55,270 nt of DNA from Gammaproteobacteria bacterium. GTDB taxonomy: Bacteria > Pseudomonadota > Gammaproteobacteria > Steroidobacterales > Woeseiaceae. Of this stretch, positions 25,842-34,100 are shown piece after piece (position 1 is the first letter of the stretch; each line of letters starts with the position of its first letter). The translations under genes were made by a program, and so were the position numbers. Below the pieces are notes generated by a model. It saw only the letters and a program-made list of their open reading frames with translations. It did not search any database and was not told the origin of the DNA. The stretch is taken from positions 1 to 55,270 of the forward strand of contig JAOTZC010000014.1 of NCBI GenBank assembly GCA_029861535.1, read 5' to 3'.

Positions 25842-27257
25842 TTAAGCGTCAGCCTTGTTGAGCAGGGCATACAGCAGCTGCTCGATACGGGCGCGCTTTT
25901 CGTGCTCGGGGATATCCGCGCTGGCAGCCGCTGGGGCTGGTCCAGGCGCGAGCTCCTGCGGCGCTTGTTGCGGCACATAGTCAGGTCGCAGCAGTGTCTG
26001 ATTCAAATTAGCGAGAGCATCACCGGCCGCCGTACGCGCGGATGCAATGCTGTCTTTGATCGTCATTGCCCCGCTGGCACATCCGGCCACGAAGACTCCC
26101 GGTTTGGAGGTGGAAACCCCATCGCCATTCGCACCGCTTATCGCAATGTAGCCACTCTCCGCCAGTTCAATGCCGGTCGTCTGCGCGAGATCCGCCAGAC
26201 CACTCGGTGGCGCGACGTCGGAGCACAGCACGACCATGTCATAAGTTTCCTTTACCAGTCGATTCGTCGAAAAATCTTCGTACGACACGCTCAGAGAATT
26301 TTCCGGAGTCGGGTCGACTTTGAACATTGTACCCGTGCTTATCTTTACATCGGCTTTATCGGCGAGCTCCTGCACTCTCGCGTTTTCTCTTTCCTGGGTC
26401 AGCTGGGACAAAACTAATACTGCCACCGTCTCTACATCTTGTTCGAGCAGCTGATGTACCTGGCTCGCGACAATGTACAGCGCGAAATGCGACATGTCGT
26501 CGAGAACGAGCAAGACGCTCTCGGGATAGTCTTCGTTGGAGGGCTTCGACGCGTAGCCACCCGTCGGACCGGGCGATTCCAAAAGCCGCTGGAGTTCTGC
26601 CGACATCAGAATATCGGGATGAGCGCCATAGCCAAGTTCGGTGAAGCTCGCGTTGTCATCGATCCGGAAACCGGGCGCAAGAATCACCGCTCCCACGACG
26701 TGCCGATGCACGGTATCAAGCGGCAGGTCGAAATGAATGGCGTCATCGGCGCAAACATCCACGCAGCGGTGACATGGTAAGTAGTTTGGCGGCGTATTGA
26801 GACAGCTTTGTATGTCGATGACCCACTCGCCCGGCAGCGTTTCAGCCATCGGCGCATAAATCGCTTTCCTGTAAGTTAGGCCAGCATCGAATTCGTTTGG
26901 CCGGACTACCGGGCAAGCTGCGCGGCAGAGTTTGCAGCGGGTGCAGGCATCTGTGACGAAGCGCGCGCGTTCGCGAATCGACACAGTGAAATTGCCAGGT
27001 CGACCTTCGATAGACTCCAGATTCGCGAGAGTGATGATCTCGATGTTCTCGTTGCCCGCCAGTGCTTCGAACAGCGGCACGCTGTCTCCTTCCGCACGAT
27101 CACCGATCGCCAAGGCTTTCGTCATCGCTGCCGCGAGCTTGCCGCCGACCACCGGACCCTGCTCGACAACGATTGCACGTGCCCCGGCGTTAGCACATTC
27201 CGTAGCGGCGTGAAGTCCGGCAACGCCAGCGCCGACAATCAATACCGAATCGGTCAT
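25842..27257 (-). CDS. HdrA-like FAD and iron-sulfur flavoprotein linked to 2-oxoacid oxidoreductase
   Basis: 471 residues. An N-terminal FAD/NAD fold (VGAGVAGLHAATE, EQGPVVGGKLA) and a second dinucleotide half (FVAGCASGAMTIKDS) enclose ferredoxin-type Cys motifs CTRCKLCRAACP and CHRCVDVC. This is the core of heterodisulfide reductase subunit A, shortened against methanogen HdrA (about 650) and without HdrB/C neighbours. The Ala/Pro-rich tail is probably a linker. Its start overlaps the gamma-subunit stop by four bases (ATGA), making it the fifth gene of the D-A-B-C oxidoreductase operon. It probably carries electrons between the oxidoreductase and another acceptor. Electron bifurcation is possible but unproven. 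Confidence 0.82.
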   Translation of the reverse strand: MTDSVLIVGAGVAGLHAATECANAGARAIVVEQGPVVGGKLAAAMTKALAIGDRAEGDSVPLFEALAGNENIEIITLANLESIEGRPGNFTVSIRERARFVTDACTRCKLCRAACPVVRPNEFDAGLTYRKAIYAPMAETLPGEWVIDIQSCLNTPPNYLPCHRCVDVCADDAIHFDLPLDTVHRHVVGAVILAPGFRIDDNASFTELGYGAHPDILMSAELQRLLESPGPTGGYASKPSNEDYPESVLLVLDDMSHFALYIVASQVHQLLEQDVETVAVLVLSQLTQERENARVQELADKADVKISTGTMFKVDPTPENSLSVSYEDFSTNRLVKETYDMVVLCSDVAPPSGLADLAQTTGIELAESGYIAISGANGDGVSTSKPGVFVAGCASGAMTIKDSIASARTAAGDALANLNQTLLRPDYVPQQAPQELAPGPAPAAASADIPEHEKRARIEQLLYALLNKADA

Positions 27258-27823
27258 GACGAACCGTTACTTTGCGCAAGGCTCATGCCGGCATCGAGTG
27301 CCTTCAAATCCAGATCGACGATTTGTTTCTTTACCGTCGCGCGAATTGCCGCTTCTACCGACTCGCGGCTAACCACGCCGGTTTTGCCAACCAAGTAACC
27401 CAAAATCACGACGTTGGTGGCGAGTCGACTGCCAAGATCTTCAGCGATCTTCGTCGCCGGCAGGCCGCAGACGTTTTCGTCATCTGCGCTCGGTTGAACC
27501 AAGCCGGTATCGACGATTAGCGTACCGCCGGGCTTGAGCCGCGATCGAAACCGCGTATACGCCTCCTGAAAAAGCACCGCGAGTATGTCCGCGTCGGTGA
27601 CGAACGGATAATCCACCGGACTGTCCGAGATAATGACGTCTGCTCTGGACGCACCGCCGCGCGCTTCCGGTCCATAGGTCTGGGTACAAACCGCTTCCTT
27701 GCCATCGAATAAGGCCGCAGCTTTACCCAGCAATCGCCCAGCCAGCACGATGCCTTGCCCACCGACGCCGCCGAAGCGAATTTGACTGGTCGTGCTCGCG
27801 GAATTTCTAGTTGATTCGGGCAT
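27254..27823 (-). CDS. korC: 2-oxoacid:ferredoxin oxidoreductase gamma subunit
   Basis: 189 residues, normal for a stand-alone gamma subunit. The signature FGGVGGQGIVLAGRLLG near the N-terminus and QTYGPEARGGASRADV are diagnostic of the family. The gamma subunit helps form the coenzyme A site of the enzyme that interconverts 2-oxoacid plus CoA with acyl-CoA, CO2 and reduced ferredoxin. Seventeen bases separate it from the beta-subunit gene and its end overlaps the HdrA-like gene by four bases. Confidence 0.93.
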   Translation of the reverse strand: MPESTRNSASTTSQIRFGGVGGQGIVLAGRLLGKAAALFDGKEAVCTQTYGPEARGGASRADVIISDSPVDYPFVTDADILAVLFQEAYTRFRSRLKPGGTLIVDTGLVQPSADDENVCGLPATKIAEDLGSRLATNVVILGYLVGKTGVVSRESVEAAIRATVKKQIVDLDLKALDAGMSLAQSNGSS

Positions 27824-27840
27824 GCTAATGTTACTGCCAA

Positions 27841-28671
27841 TTACGCCAAGAAAGGTTCGCGCTCGACATCAACGAAATTGCCGACGGTAATCGATTTGCT
27901 TTCGTCGATTAGATCAATATCAAGTTCTTCGAGGTTCGTAGCACCGTTTTCGACGCGACAACGTTCGCGATAGATCTCCACTTCATGTGCGCCATCTCCG
28001 ATTTTGTTGGCCCGACCGAAACTCGTCGGGCACGGCGCCAGCACTTCGATAAAACAAAAGCCTTTCTTCTGCATCGACCGGAGCACCGCATCCTGAAACT
28101 CACGAACGTGCAAGATCGTCCAACGCGCAACAAATATCGCACCGGTCGCTTTCGCCAAATACGGTAGATTGAATGGCTGCTCGACAGCACCCTGCGGCGC
28201 AGTCGTTCCCTTCGCGCCGATCGGTGTCGTTGGCCCGACTTGGCCACCGGTCATGCCGTAATTGAAATTGTTAATGCAGATGACGTTCAAATTGACGTTG
28301 CGGCGTGCGGCATGGATTAGATGATTGCCACCGATTGCCGTTAAATCACCGTCGCCGCTGATGACCGTGACATTCAGTTCCGGCTTGTGCACGGCGATGC
28401 CCAATGCAAATGGCAGCGCACGCCCATGCGTTGAATGGTACGAATCGACGTTTACGTAACCGGCCGCCCTGCCGCTGCAGCCGATACCGGATACGCACAC
28501 GTGCTGGTCCTCATCGAGGCCGGATGCCGCGATGGCATGCGCGTATCCATGTATAACTGTTCCGATGCCGCAGCCGGGGCACAGAATGTGAGGCAAACGA
28601 TCTGCCCGCAGAAGTTTGTCTATCGGGTGTATGTTCACGCCAGGTTGAATGGTTTCTTCAATCACGCTCAT
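27841..28671 (-). CDS. korB: 2-oxoacid:ferredoxin oxidoreductase beta subunit (thiamine diphosphate binding)
   Basis: 276 residues. The N-terminal HILCPGCGIGTV, with further Cys in SGIGCSGRA, provides the iron-sulfur ligands of the family. The thiamine diphosphate motif begins at GDGDLTAIGG and ends at NNFNYGMTGGQVGP. The NYGMTGGQ loop and the D-A-B-C gene order favour 2-oxoglutarate as substrate, as in Helicobacter OorDABC; this is inference. The start overlaps the alpha-subunit end by four bases, typical of coupled translation. Confidence 0.94.
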   Translation of the reverse strand: MSVIEETIQPGVNIHPIDKLLRADRLPHILCPGCGIGTVIHGYAHAIAASGLDEDQHVCVSGIGCSGRAAGYVNVDSYHSTHGRALPFALGIAVHKPELNVTVISGDGDLTAIGGNHLIHAARRNVNLNVICINNFNYGMTGGQVGPTTPIGAKGTTAPQGAVEQPFNLPYLAKATGAIFVARWTILHVREFQDAVLRSMQKKGFCFIEVLAPCPTSFGRANKIGDGAHEVEIYRERCRVENGATNLEELDIDLIDESKSITVGNFVDVEREPFLA

Positions 28672-29852
28672 GATCTAATCAGCTCCAGTATGGCGTCCGG
28701 TACAGGCATGGTCCCTCCGGCGTGGTTTAAACGCAGAACCGGCAGATCTGTCAATCGCTCCACTTCACGCCGTAGTTGGCCAAGATTTACTTCGGGAACA
28801 ATAAATCGTTTGACGTTGCCGCGTTTGATCAGTTCACGGATTCGCGTTTCCGGAAATGGCCACACCGTGATCAACCTTAACAACCCGCATTTCATTCGCT
28901 CGTCTCGAGCCTGATTGACGGCGTGCCGGGCCGAGCGAGCCGTGCAACCGAATGAAATCACGATAGTATCGGCATCGTCCACGCCGATCTCATCGTACAT
29001 TACGATGTCCGAGGCATTCAGTCGTATCTTGTCGACAAGTCGATTAATGAGTTTGTCGTGCGTCTCCGGATCTAACGCGGGATAACCGCGCTCGTCGTGG
29101 GTCAGTCCGGTCATATGTACTTTATAGCCTTCACCCGCGTGTGCGATCGGCGGTACCAAGTCTTCGTCCGGCGCAAAACTAAAGAATGGTTCGCCGCCCG
29201 GAGCGGTTCGCGGTCCCTTGCGATGTGACATCGGCAGGTCATTAGCTGCTGGAATAATAACGCGTTCAGTCATGTGACCAATAACCTCATCCATCATAAT
29301 GAAAACCGGCACTCTGTATTGATCGGCCGCGTTGAACGCACGAACGGTAAGATCGAAACACTCCTGCGGCGACGCCGGACAATAAGCGATGATTCCGTAG
29401 TCGCCGTGAGATCCCCATCGGGCCTGCAGAATGTCAGATTGGCCGACCATTGTCGGCAAACCGGTCGAGGGTGAGGCGCGCTGGACGTCCGCGACCACGC
29501 ACGGAATCTCCATCATTGCCGCGAGCCCGATGTTTTCCATCATCAGGCTGAATCCGGGGCCGGAGGTCGCGGTCAAGCTACGCGCGCCTGCCGCCGATGC
29601 GCCGATAATGGCGGCCATACTGCCGAGCTCATCCTCCATTTGCACGAAACGGCCGCCCAGCGCCGGCAATCGCCGCGCAAGATGTTCTGCGATTTCGGTC
29701 GATGGCGTTATTGGGTATCCAGCAAAAAAATCCAGGTCGGCGGCCAGTGCGCCTTCCGCGCAGGCGTGGTCACCAAGCATGAAATGGTTGCCGGTCCGGA
29801 TCCGAGATTCCTGATCCGCCTGCGGTTTGGCCGCAACCGCGTTAGTCCCCAC
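28668..29852 (-). CDS. korA: 2-oxoacid:ferredoxin oxidoreductase alpha subunit
   Basis: 394 residues, normal length for a 2-oxoglutarate-type alpha subunit without a fused gamma domain. The substrate loop GYPITPSTEIAEHLA and the FVQMEDELGSMAAIIGAS segment are family hallmarks, followed by SGPGFSLMMENIGLA. It builds the active site together with the beta subunit. The start overlaps the small ferredoxin subunit gene by 11 bases. Expression is almost certainly joint with the other subunits. Confidence 0.94.
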   Translation of the reverse strand: MGTNAVAAKPQADQESRIRTGNHFMLGDHACAEGALAADLDFFAGYPITPSTEIAEHLARRLPALGGRFVQMEDELGSMAAIIGASAAGARSLTATSGPGFSLMMENIGLAAMMEIPCVVADVQRASPSTGLPTMVGQSDILQARWGSHGDYGIIAYCPASPQECFDLTVRAFNAADQYRVPVFIMMDEVIGHMTERVIIPAANDLPMSHRKGPRTAPGGEPFFSFAPDEDLVPPIAHAGEGYKVHMTGLTHDERGYPALDPETHDKLINRLVDKIRLNASDIVMYDEIGVDDADTIVISFGCTARSARHAVNQARDERMKCGLLRLITVWPFPETRIRELIKRGNVKRFIVPEVNLGQLRREVERLTDLPVLRLNHAGGTMPVPDAILELIRS

Positions 29853-30105
29853 CGGACGTCTCCGTCGTGACTTCGGTCGTATAGATCGCGAGTTCAGGGC
29901 AGATCAGATCGCAGAAGCGACAATGGATGCATGCCGTCTCCTTGCCTGCCGCTACAATTGGGTAGTGATAGCCTTTGGCGTTGATATCGTCTGAGTACAT
30001 CAGAACGTCGGTCGGACAGTAGTCAATGCAGAAATTGCACTGCTTGCAGCGCTCTGCGATGACGTGCACACGCCCCTGTGGAACCTGCGCCAGGGACAGA
30101 TCCAT
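29842..30105 (-). CDS. korD: Ferredoxin-like delta subunit of the 2-oxoacid oxidoreductase
   Basis: 87 residues from the ATG at 30105 (MDLSLAQVPQGR). An in-frame ATG at 30192 would add 29 residues with no likeness to the family. Two complete 4Fe-4S motifs are visible, CKQCNFCIDYCP and CIHCRFCDLICP, so it should hold two clusters and pass electrons from the catalytic subunits to soluble ferredoxin. First gene of the operon, divergent from rnfB across about 215 bases. The ribosome site is weak at either start. Confidence 0.9.
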   Translation of the reverse strand: MDLSLAQVPQGRVHVIAERCKQCNFCIDYCPTDVLMYSDDINAKGYHYPIVAAGKETACIHCRFCDLICPELAIYTTEVTTETSGGD

Positions 30106-30223
30106 CGGTTGGCGCTCTGCATTCGCTGTTGATTTCGTCAAAAATACTCCACACTCGCCGCCAAATGACCGGCGTCTGGGTGTTGGCGCCACACGGTCGC
30201 TTTGGCCCTTGTCTCAAGCTATT

Positions 30224-30249
30224 CCGTATACAGACGCATTGCTGTACGG
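30224..30249. promoter_or_regulatory. Dyad in the kor/rnf divergent promoter region
   Basis: CCGT-at-ACAG (30224-30233) pairs with CTGTACGG (30242-30249) around an eight-base spacer: eight base pairs with one two-base bulge, or two overlapping 5-bp repeats. It lies between the two ferredoxin-dependent operons and could bind a regulator shared by both. A second imperfect palindrome centred on GGCGCC (30180-30194) lies nearby. No regulator gene adjoins, so the assignment rests on symmetry and position. Confidence 0.4.
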
Positions 30250-30319
30250 GCTTTCCACAATGCGGGCTTCGGCGGACCATCACTAGAATGAAACGGGTCA
30301 GGGGGCGAGGTATGAGCGC

Positions 30320-31180
30320 ATGCTGATTGGCGTAATGGCGCTGGCAACGCTGAGTTTCCTGTTTGCCTCCCTACTCGTGCTGGCGCACAGGAAATTGCAC
30401 GTTGATGAAGATCCGCGGATTGACGCCGCGTATCAGATGCTACCGCGCACAAATTGCGGCGCCTGCGGCTATCCGGGCTGTTTGGGCCTGGCCGAGGCGA
30501 TGATTGATGGTAGCGCCTTGCCCGGCAAGTGCACTGTAATCAACGAAGACGAACGGGAGTTCATCGCTGAATTCCTGGGCGTGGATGTTGGCGCTGAAGA
30601 GAAAGTCGTCGCCCGTCTCGCCTGCGCCGGCGGTACCAATGTCGCGCGCAACCGCGCCCGCTATGAAGGGCTACAATCATGTCGTGCTGCGGCACTCGTC
30701 GCCGGTGGCGGCAAAGCTTGCTTCTGGGGGTGCCTGGGCTTGGCCGATTGCGAAGAGGTTTGTGATGTTGATGCGATCGTCATGAACAAACACGAACTGC
30801 CGGTTGTCATCGAAGACGCGTGCACCGCCTGCGGGGATTGTGTCGATGCGTGTCCGAAAGATTTATTCTCGCTTCATGAGCAGAGCCACCGACTTTGGGT
30901 TGCTTGCAAAAACCTTGAGAAGGGCGACGCGGCTCTCGAAGAATGTGAAGTGGCTTGTGATGCCTGCGGCAAATGTGCCGTTGACGCACCGAACGGTGTC
31001 ATCACCATGATCAACAACTTGCCGGTCGTCGATTACAGCCGGAAGCACAATGTGAAGCACGCAATTGACCGCTGCCCGACTGGCGCAATTGTTTGGTTCG
31101 ATGCGAAACAAGGACCGCAAACCGGCCGCGCGGCACCCAAAGTCATTCGCCAGCGCGCCCGCAATGTGACCGCAACCTGA
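30320..31180 (+). CDS. rnfB: Rnf ferredoxin:NAD oxidoreductase subunit RnfB
   Basis: 286 residues. An N-terminal membrane helix (VMALATLSFLFASLLVLAH) is followed by the RnfB cluster motif RTNCGACGYPGC with a later Cys, another Cys-rich segment (CFWGCLGLADCEEVC), the ferredoxin motif CTACGDCVDACP, and CDACGKCAVDAP completing the Fe-S domain. RnfB is the entry point for electrons from ferredoxin. In most gammaproteobacteria rnfB lies between rnfA and rnfC. Here it leads the operon and is separated from rnfC by the large oxidoreductase gene. GCGAGG precedes the start; a four-codon ATG frame overlaps it and may tune initiation. Confidence 0.93.
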   Translation: MLIGVMALATLSFLFASLLVLAHRKLHVDEDPRIDAAYQMLPRTNCGACGYPGCLGLAEAMIDGSALPGKCTVINEDEREFIAEFLGVDVGAEEKVVARLACAGGTNVARNRARYEGLQSCRAAALVAGGGKACFWGCLGLADCEEVCDVDAIVMNKHELPVVIEDACTACGDCVDACPKDLFSLHEQSHRLWVACKNLEKGDAALEECEVACDACGKCAVDAPNGVITMINNLPVVDYSRKHNVKHAIDRCPTGAIVWFDAKQGPQTGRAAPKVIRQRARNVTAT

Positions 31181-31196
31181 AAGAGCAGCTCTGTTC

Positions 31197-34100
31197 ATGA
31201 AAAAAAACAAAAGCACGTTTAAATACACCGGCATCCGTGCGGCAATGGATGGCAATACGGCGGCAATCATGTGCGAACGCGAGTCAACCGACGGTGCCGG
31301 CGCCTACCCGATCACGCCATCGACGCAGATGGGCGAATACTGGGCGGAAGCGGCCGCGGCTGGACACATCAATATTTCGGGCCGACCGCTCATATTCATC
31401 GAACCAGAGGGCGAACATTCCGCCGCCGCCGTGACGGCCGGCTTGTCGATGACAGGTTTGCGTGCCACGAATTTCTCGTCCGGCCAGGGAATCGCGTACA
31501 TGCATGAGTCTCTGTACGCGGCCGTCGGCAAGCGTTTGACCTATGTGCTGAATATGGGTTGCCGCGCAATGACTAAGGCGACCCTCAACGTGCATGCAGG
31601 CCACGATGATTATCATTGCGTGGATGACACGGGTTTCTTCCAAGTTTTCGCCAAAAACGCTCAACATGTGGCAGACCTCAATATCATTGCACACCGTATC
31701 GCCGAGTTGGCTCTGACACCCGGAATCGTCGGCCAGGACGGCTTCCTGACGACACACTTAATCGAATCGTTGCTGCTCCCCGAGCGCGAGCTGATCGCGG
31801 AATACCTCGGATCACCCGACGACGAAATCGACACGCCAACGCCGGCGCAAAAAATTATTTACGGCGACAGGCGCAGGCGCATTCCTGAACTCTGGACTGT
31901 TGACGACCCGGTCATGGCTGGCGTCGTTCAGAACCAGGACTCGTATATGCAAAGCGTTGCCGCGCAGCGACCGTACTTCTTCGACCACGTTCAAAAGATC
32001 TCGGAGGATGCGTGCGATGAGTTCTATGCGCTAACCGGCAGGCGTTACCAGCGCGTAATGAGTTATCGCACGGACGACGCCGACTATCTGATCGCTGGAC
32101 AAGGCAGCCTGATTCCCACGGCTGAAGCAGTAGCCGATTACCTGCGCAAAGAACGGGGCATAAAGGTCGGCGTCGTTAATTTGCTGATGTTCAGACCGTT
32201 TCCCGGCGATCTCATCACCGAATTATTCAAAGGAAAAAAAGCGGTGGCCGTGCTCGAGCGTGTCGATCAGCCGCTCGCCGCCGACTTGCCATTGATCCGA
32301 GAAATACGTGCGGTCCTCAGCAAGAGCTTGGAGAACGGCCGCAGCAAGAATGGCTTGGCCTATGCGGAACTCGCCAACTATAAATCGATGAAAGACATGC
32401 CAGACCTGTACTCGGGCTCATTCGGTCTTGGCAGTCGCGATTTGCAGCCCGAAGGCGTCATCGCAGCCATCGAAAACATGCTGCCCAAAGGCCCACAAAA
32501 AAGAATGTTCTATTTGTCGATCGACTTCGTGCGCAAGTCGATGATGACGCCCAAGCAGGAGATCTACCAACAATCCGTCATCGATGCCTATCCAGAGGTG
32601 GCCGAGCTTGCATTGCGTGGCAGCGAGAATCCGAACCTAATGCCGGAGGGTGCTATCACCATACGCATGCACTCGGTGGGCGGCTGGGGTGCGATAACGA
32701 CCGGTAAGAACCTCGCCATGACGTTGTTCGATCTGCTCGGCTATCACGTAAAGGCAAATCCGAAATACGGATCGGAAAAGAAAGGCCAGCCGACCAGCTA
32801 TTACCTGTCTGCCGCACCCGAACCAATTCGGATCAACTGCGAATATTTCTACGTCGATGTCGTATTGTCGCCTGACCCCAATGTGTTTAAGCACACGAAC
32901 GCAGTTGCCGGCCTTAACGAGGGTGGTGTGTTGGTGATGCAAAGCGATGCGACCTCGCCGGAGCAATTTTGGCAGTCGATTTCGCATAAGTACCGCAAGA
33001 TCATAGTCGACAAAAATATTCGCGTTTTTTATCTCGACGCGTTCCGCATTGCTCGTGATGAAGCCACCGATCCGGAACTGCAGCTACGCATGCAGGGCAT
33101 CGCGTTTCAGGGCGCGTTTTTCGCGACCTCGCCGTTGCTCGAAAAACACGGCCTCAGCGAAGCTAAATTACTGAATGCGATTAAAGACCAGCTGCAGGAG
33201 AAATTCGGATCCAAGGGCGCCCGTGTCGTTGCGGACAACATGCGCGTCGTACGACGTGGATTCGAAGAGGTAACCGAGGTAACGGACAAAAACCTGAACA
33301 AAGCCAAGACCAACGGCAAAGGCAACGGTCAGCTAGCAATTCCTGTCATGGTGAAACGGACACCGGAATCCTCCTCAGCCTCGTCTGATATTCATCGCTT
33401 CTGGGCGCAGACCGGCAGCATGTATGCTGAAGGTGCCGGAGAGTCTGTGCCTGCGGACCCATTCATGAGCATGAGCCTGATGCCGGCCGTGTCCTCCCAT
33501 TTCAGGGACATGACGTCGATTCGTTTCGAGCATCCCGAGTTCATCCCGGAGAATTGCACCGGCTGTGGCGACTGCTACACGGTCTGTCCGGACACAGCCA
33601 TTCCCGGACTGGTCAACGAAGTGGGTCAGGTTCTCGACACCGTAGTAAATCGCTTGAAAAAGCGCGGCAAAAAGACCGAACAGTTGCCGCGCGCCGTACG
33701 TCAGCTGGAAAACAAGCTACGCAAACAATTCGCTGGGGCTGAGGAAACCGATTCGGTGCAGGCGATGATCGACGAGGCGATCGAAGTGACGATTGCCGAC
33801 GCGGACCTATCGGATGACGGCAGGAAACAACTCACCGAGGAATTCAAGGAATTTCGTGAAGAAATTGGTGACTTTCAATTCGCGCTTTGCCGACCGTACT
33901 TCACGTTGCATGAGAAAAAACAAGCCGGTGGTGGCGGTCTGCTGAGCATTACCGTCGACCCCTATACATGCAAAGGCTGCATGGAATGTGTGGAAGTCTG
34001 CAAGGACGATGCACTCCGCCCGATTACACAAACCGACGACAGTATCCGTTCTCTGAGAAAGAACTGGGACTTCTGGCTCGATTTACCGAATACACCGAAA

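Noticed and set aside
25842-27257. Methanogen-type heterodisulfide reductase complex
   Set aside because: Only an HdrA-like protein is present; no HdrB or HdrC, and context is a 2-oxoacid oxidoreductase.
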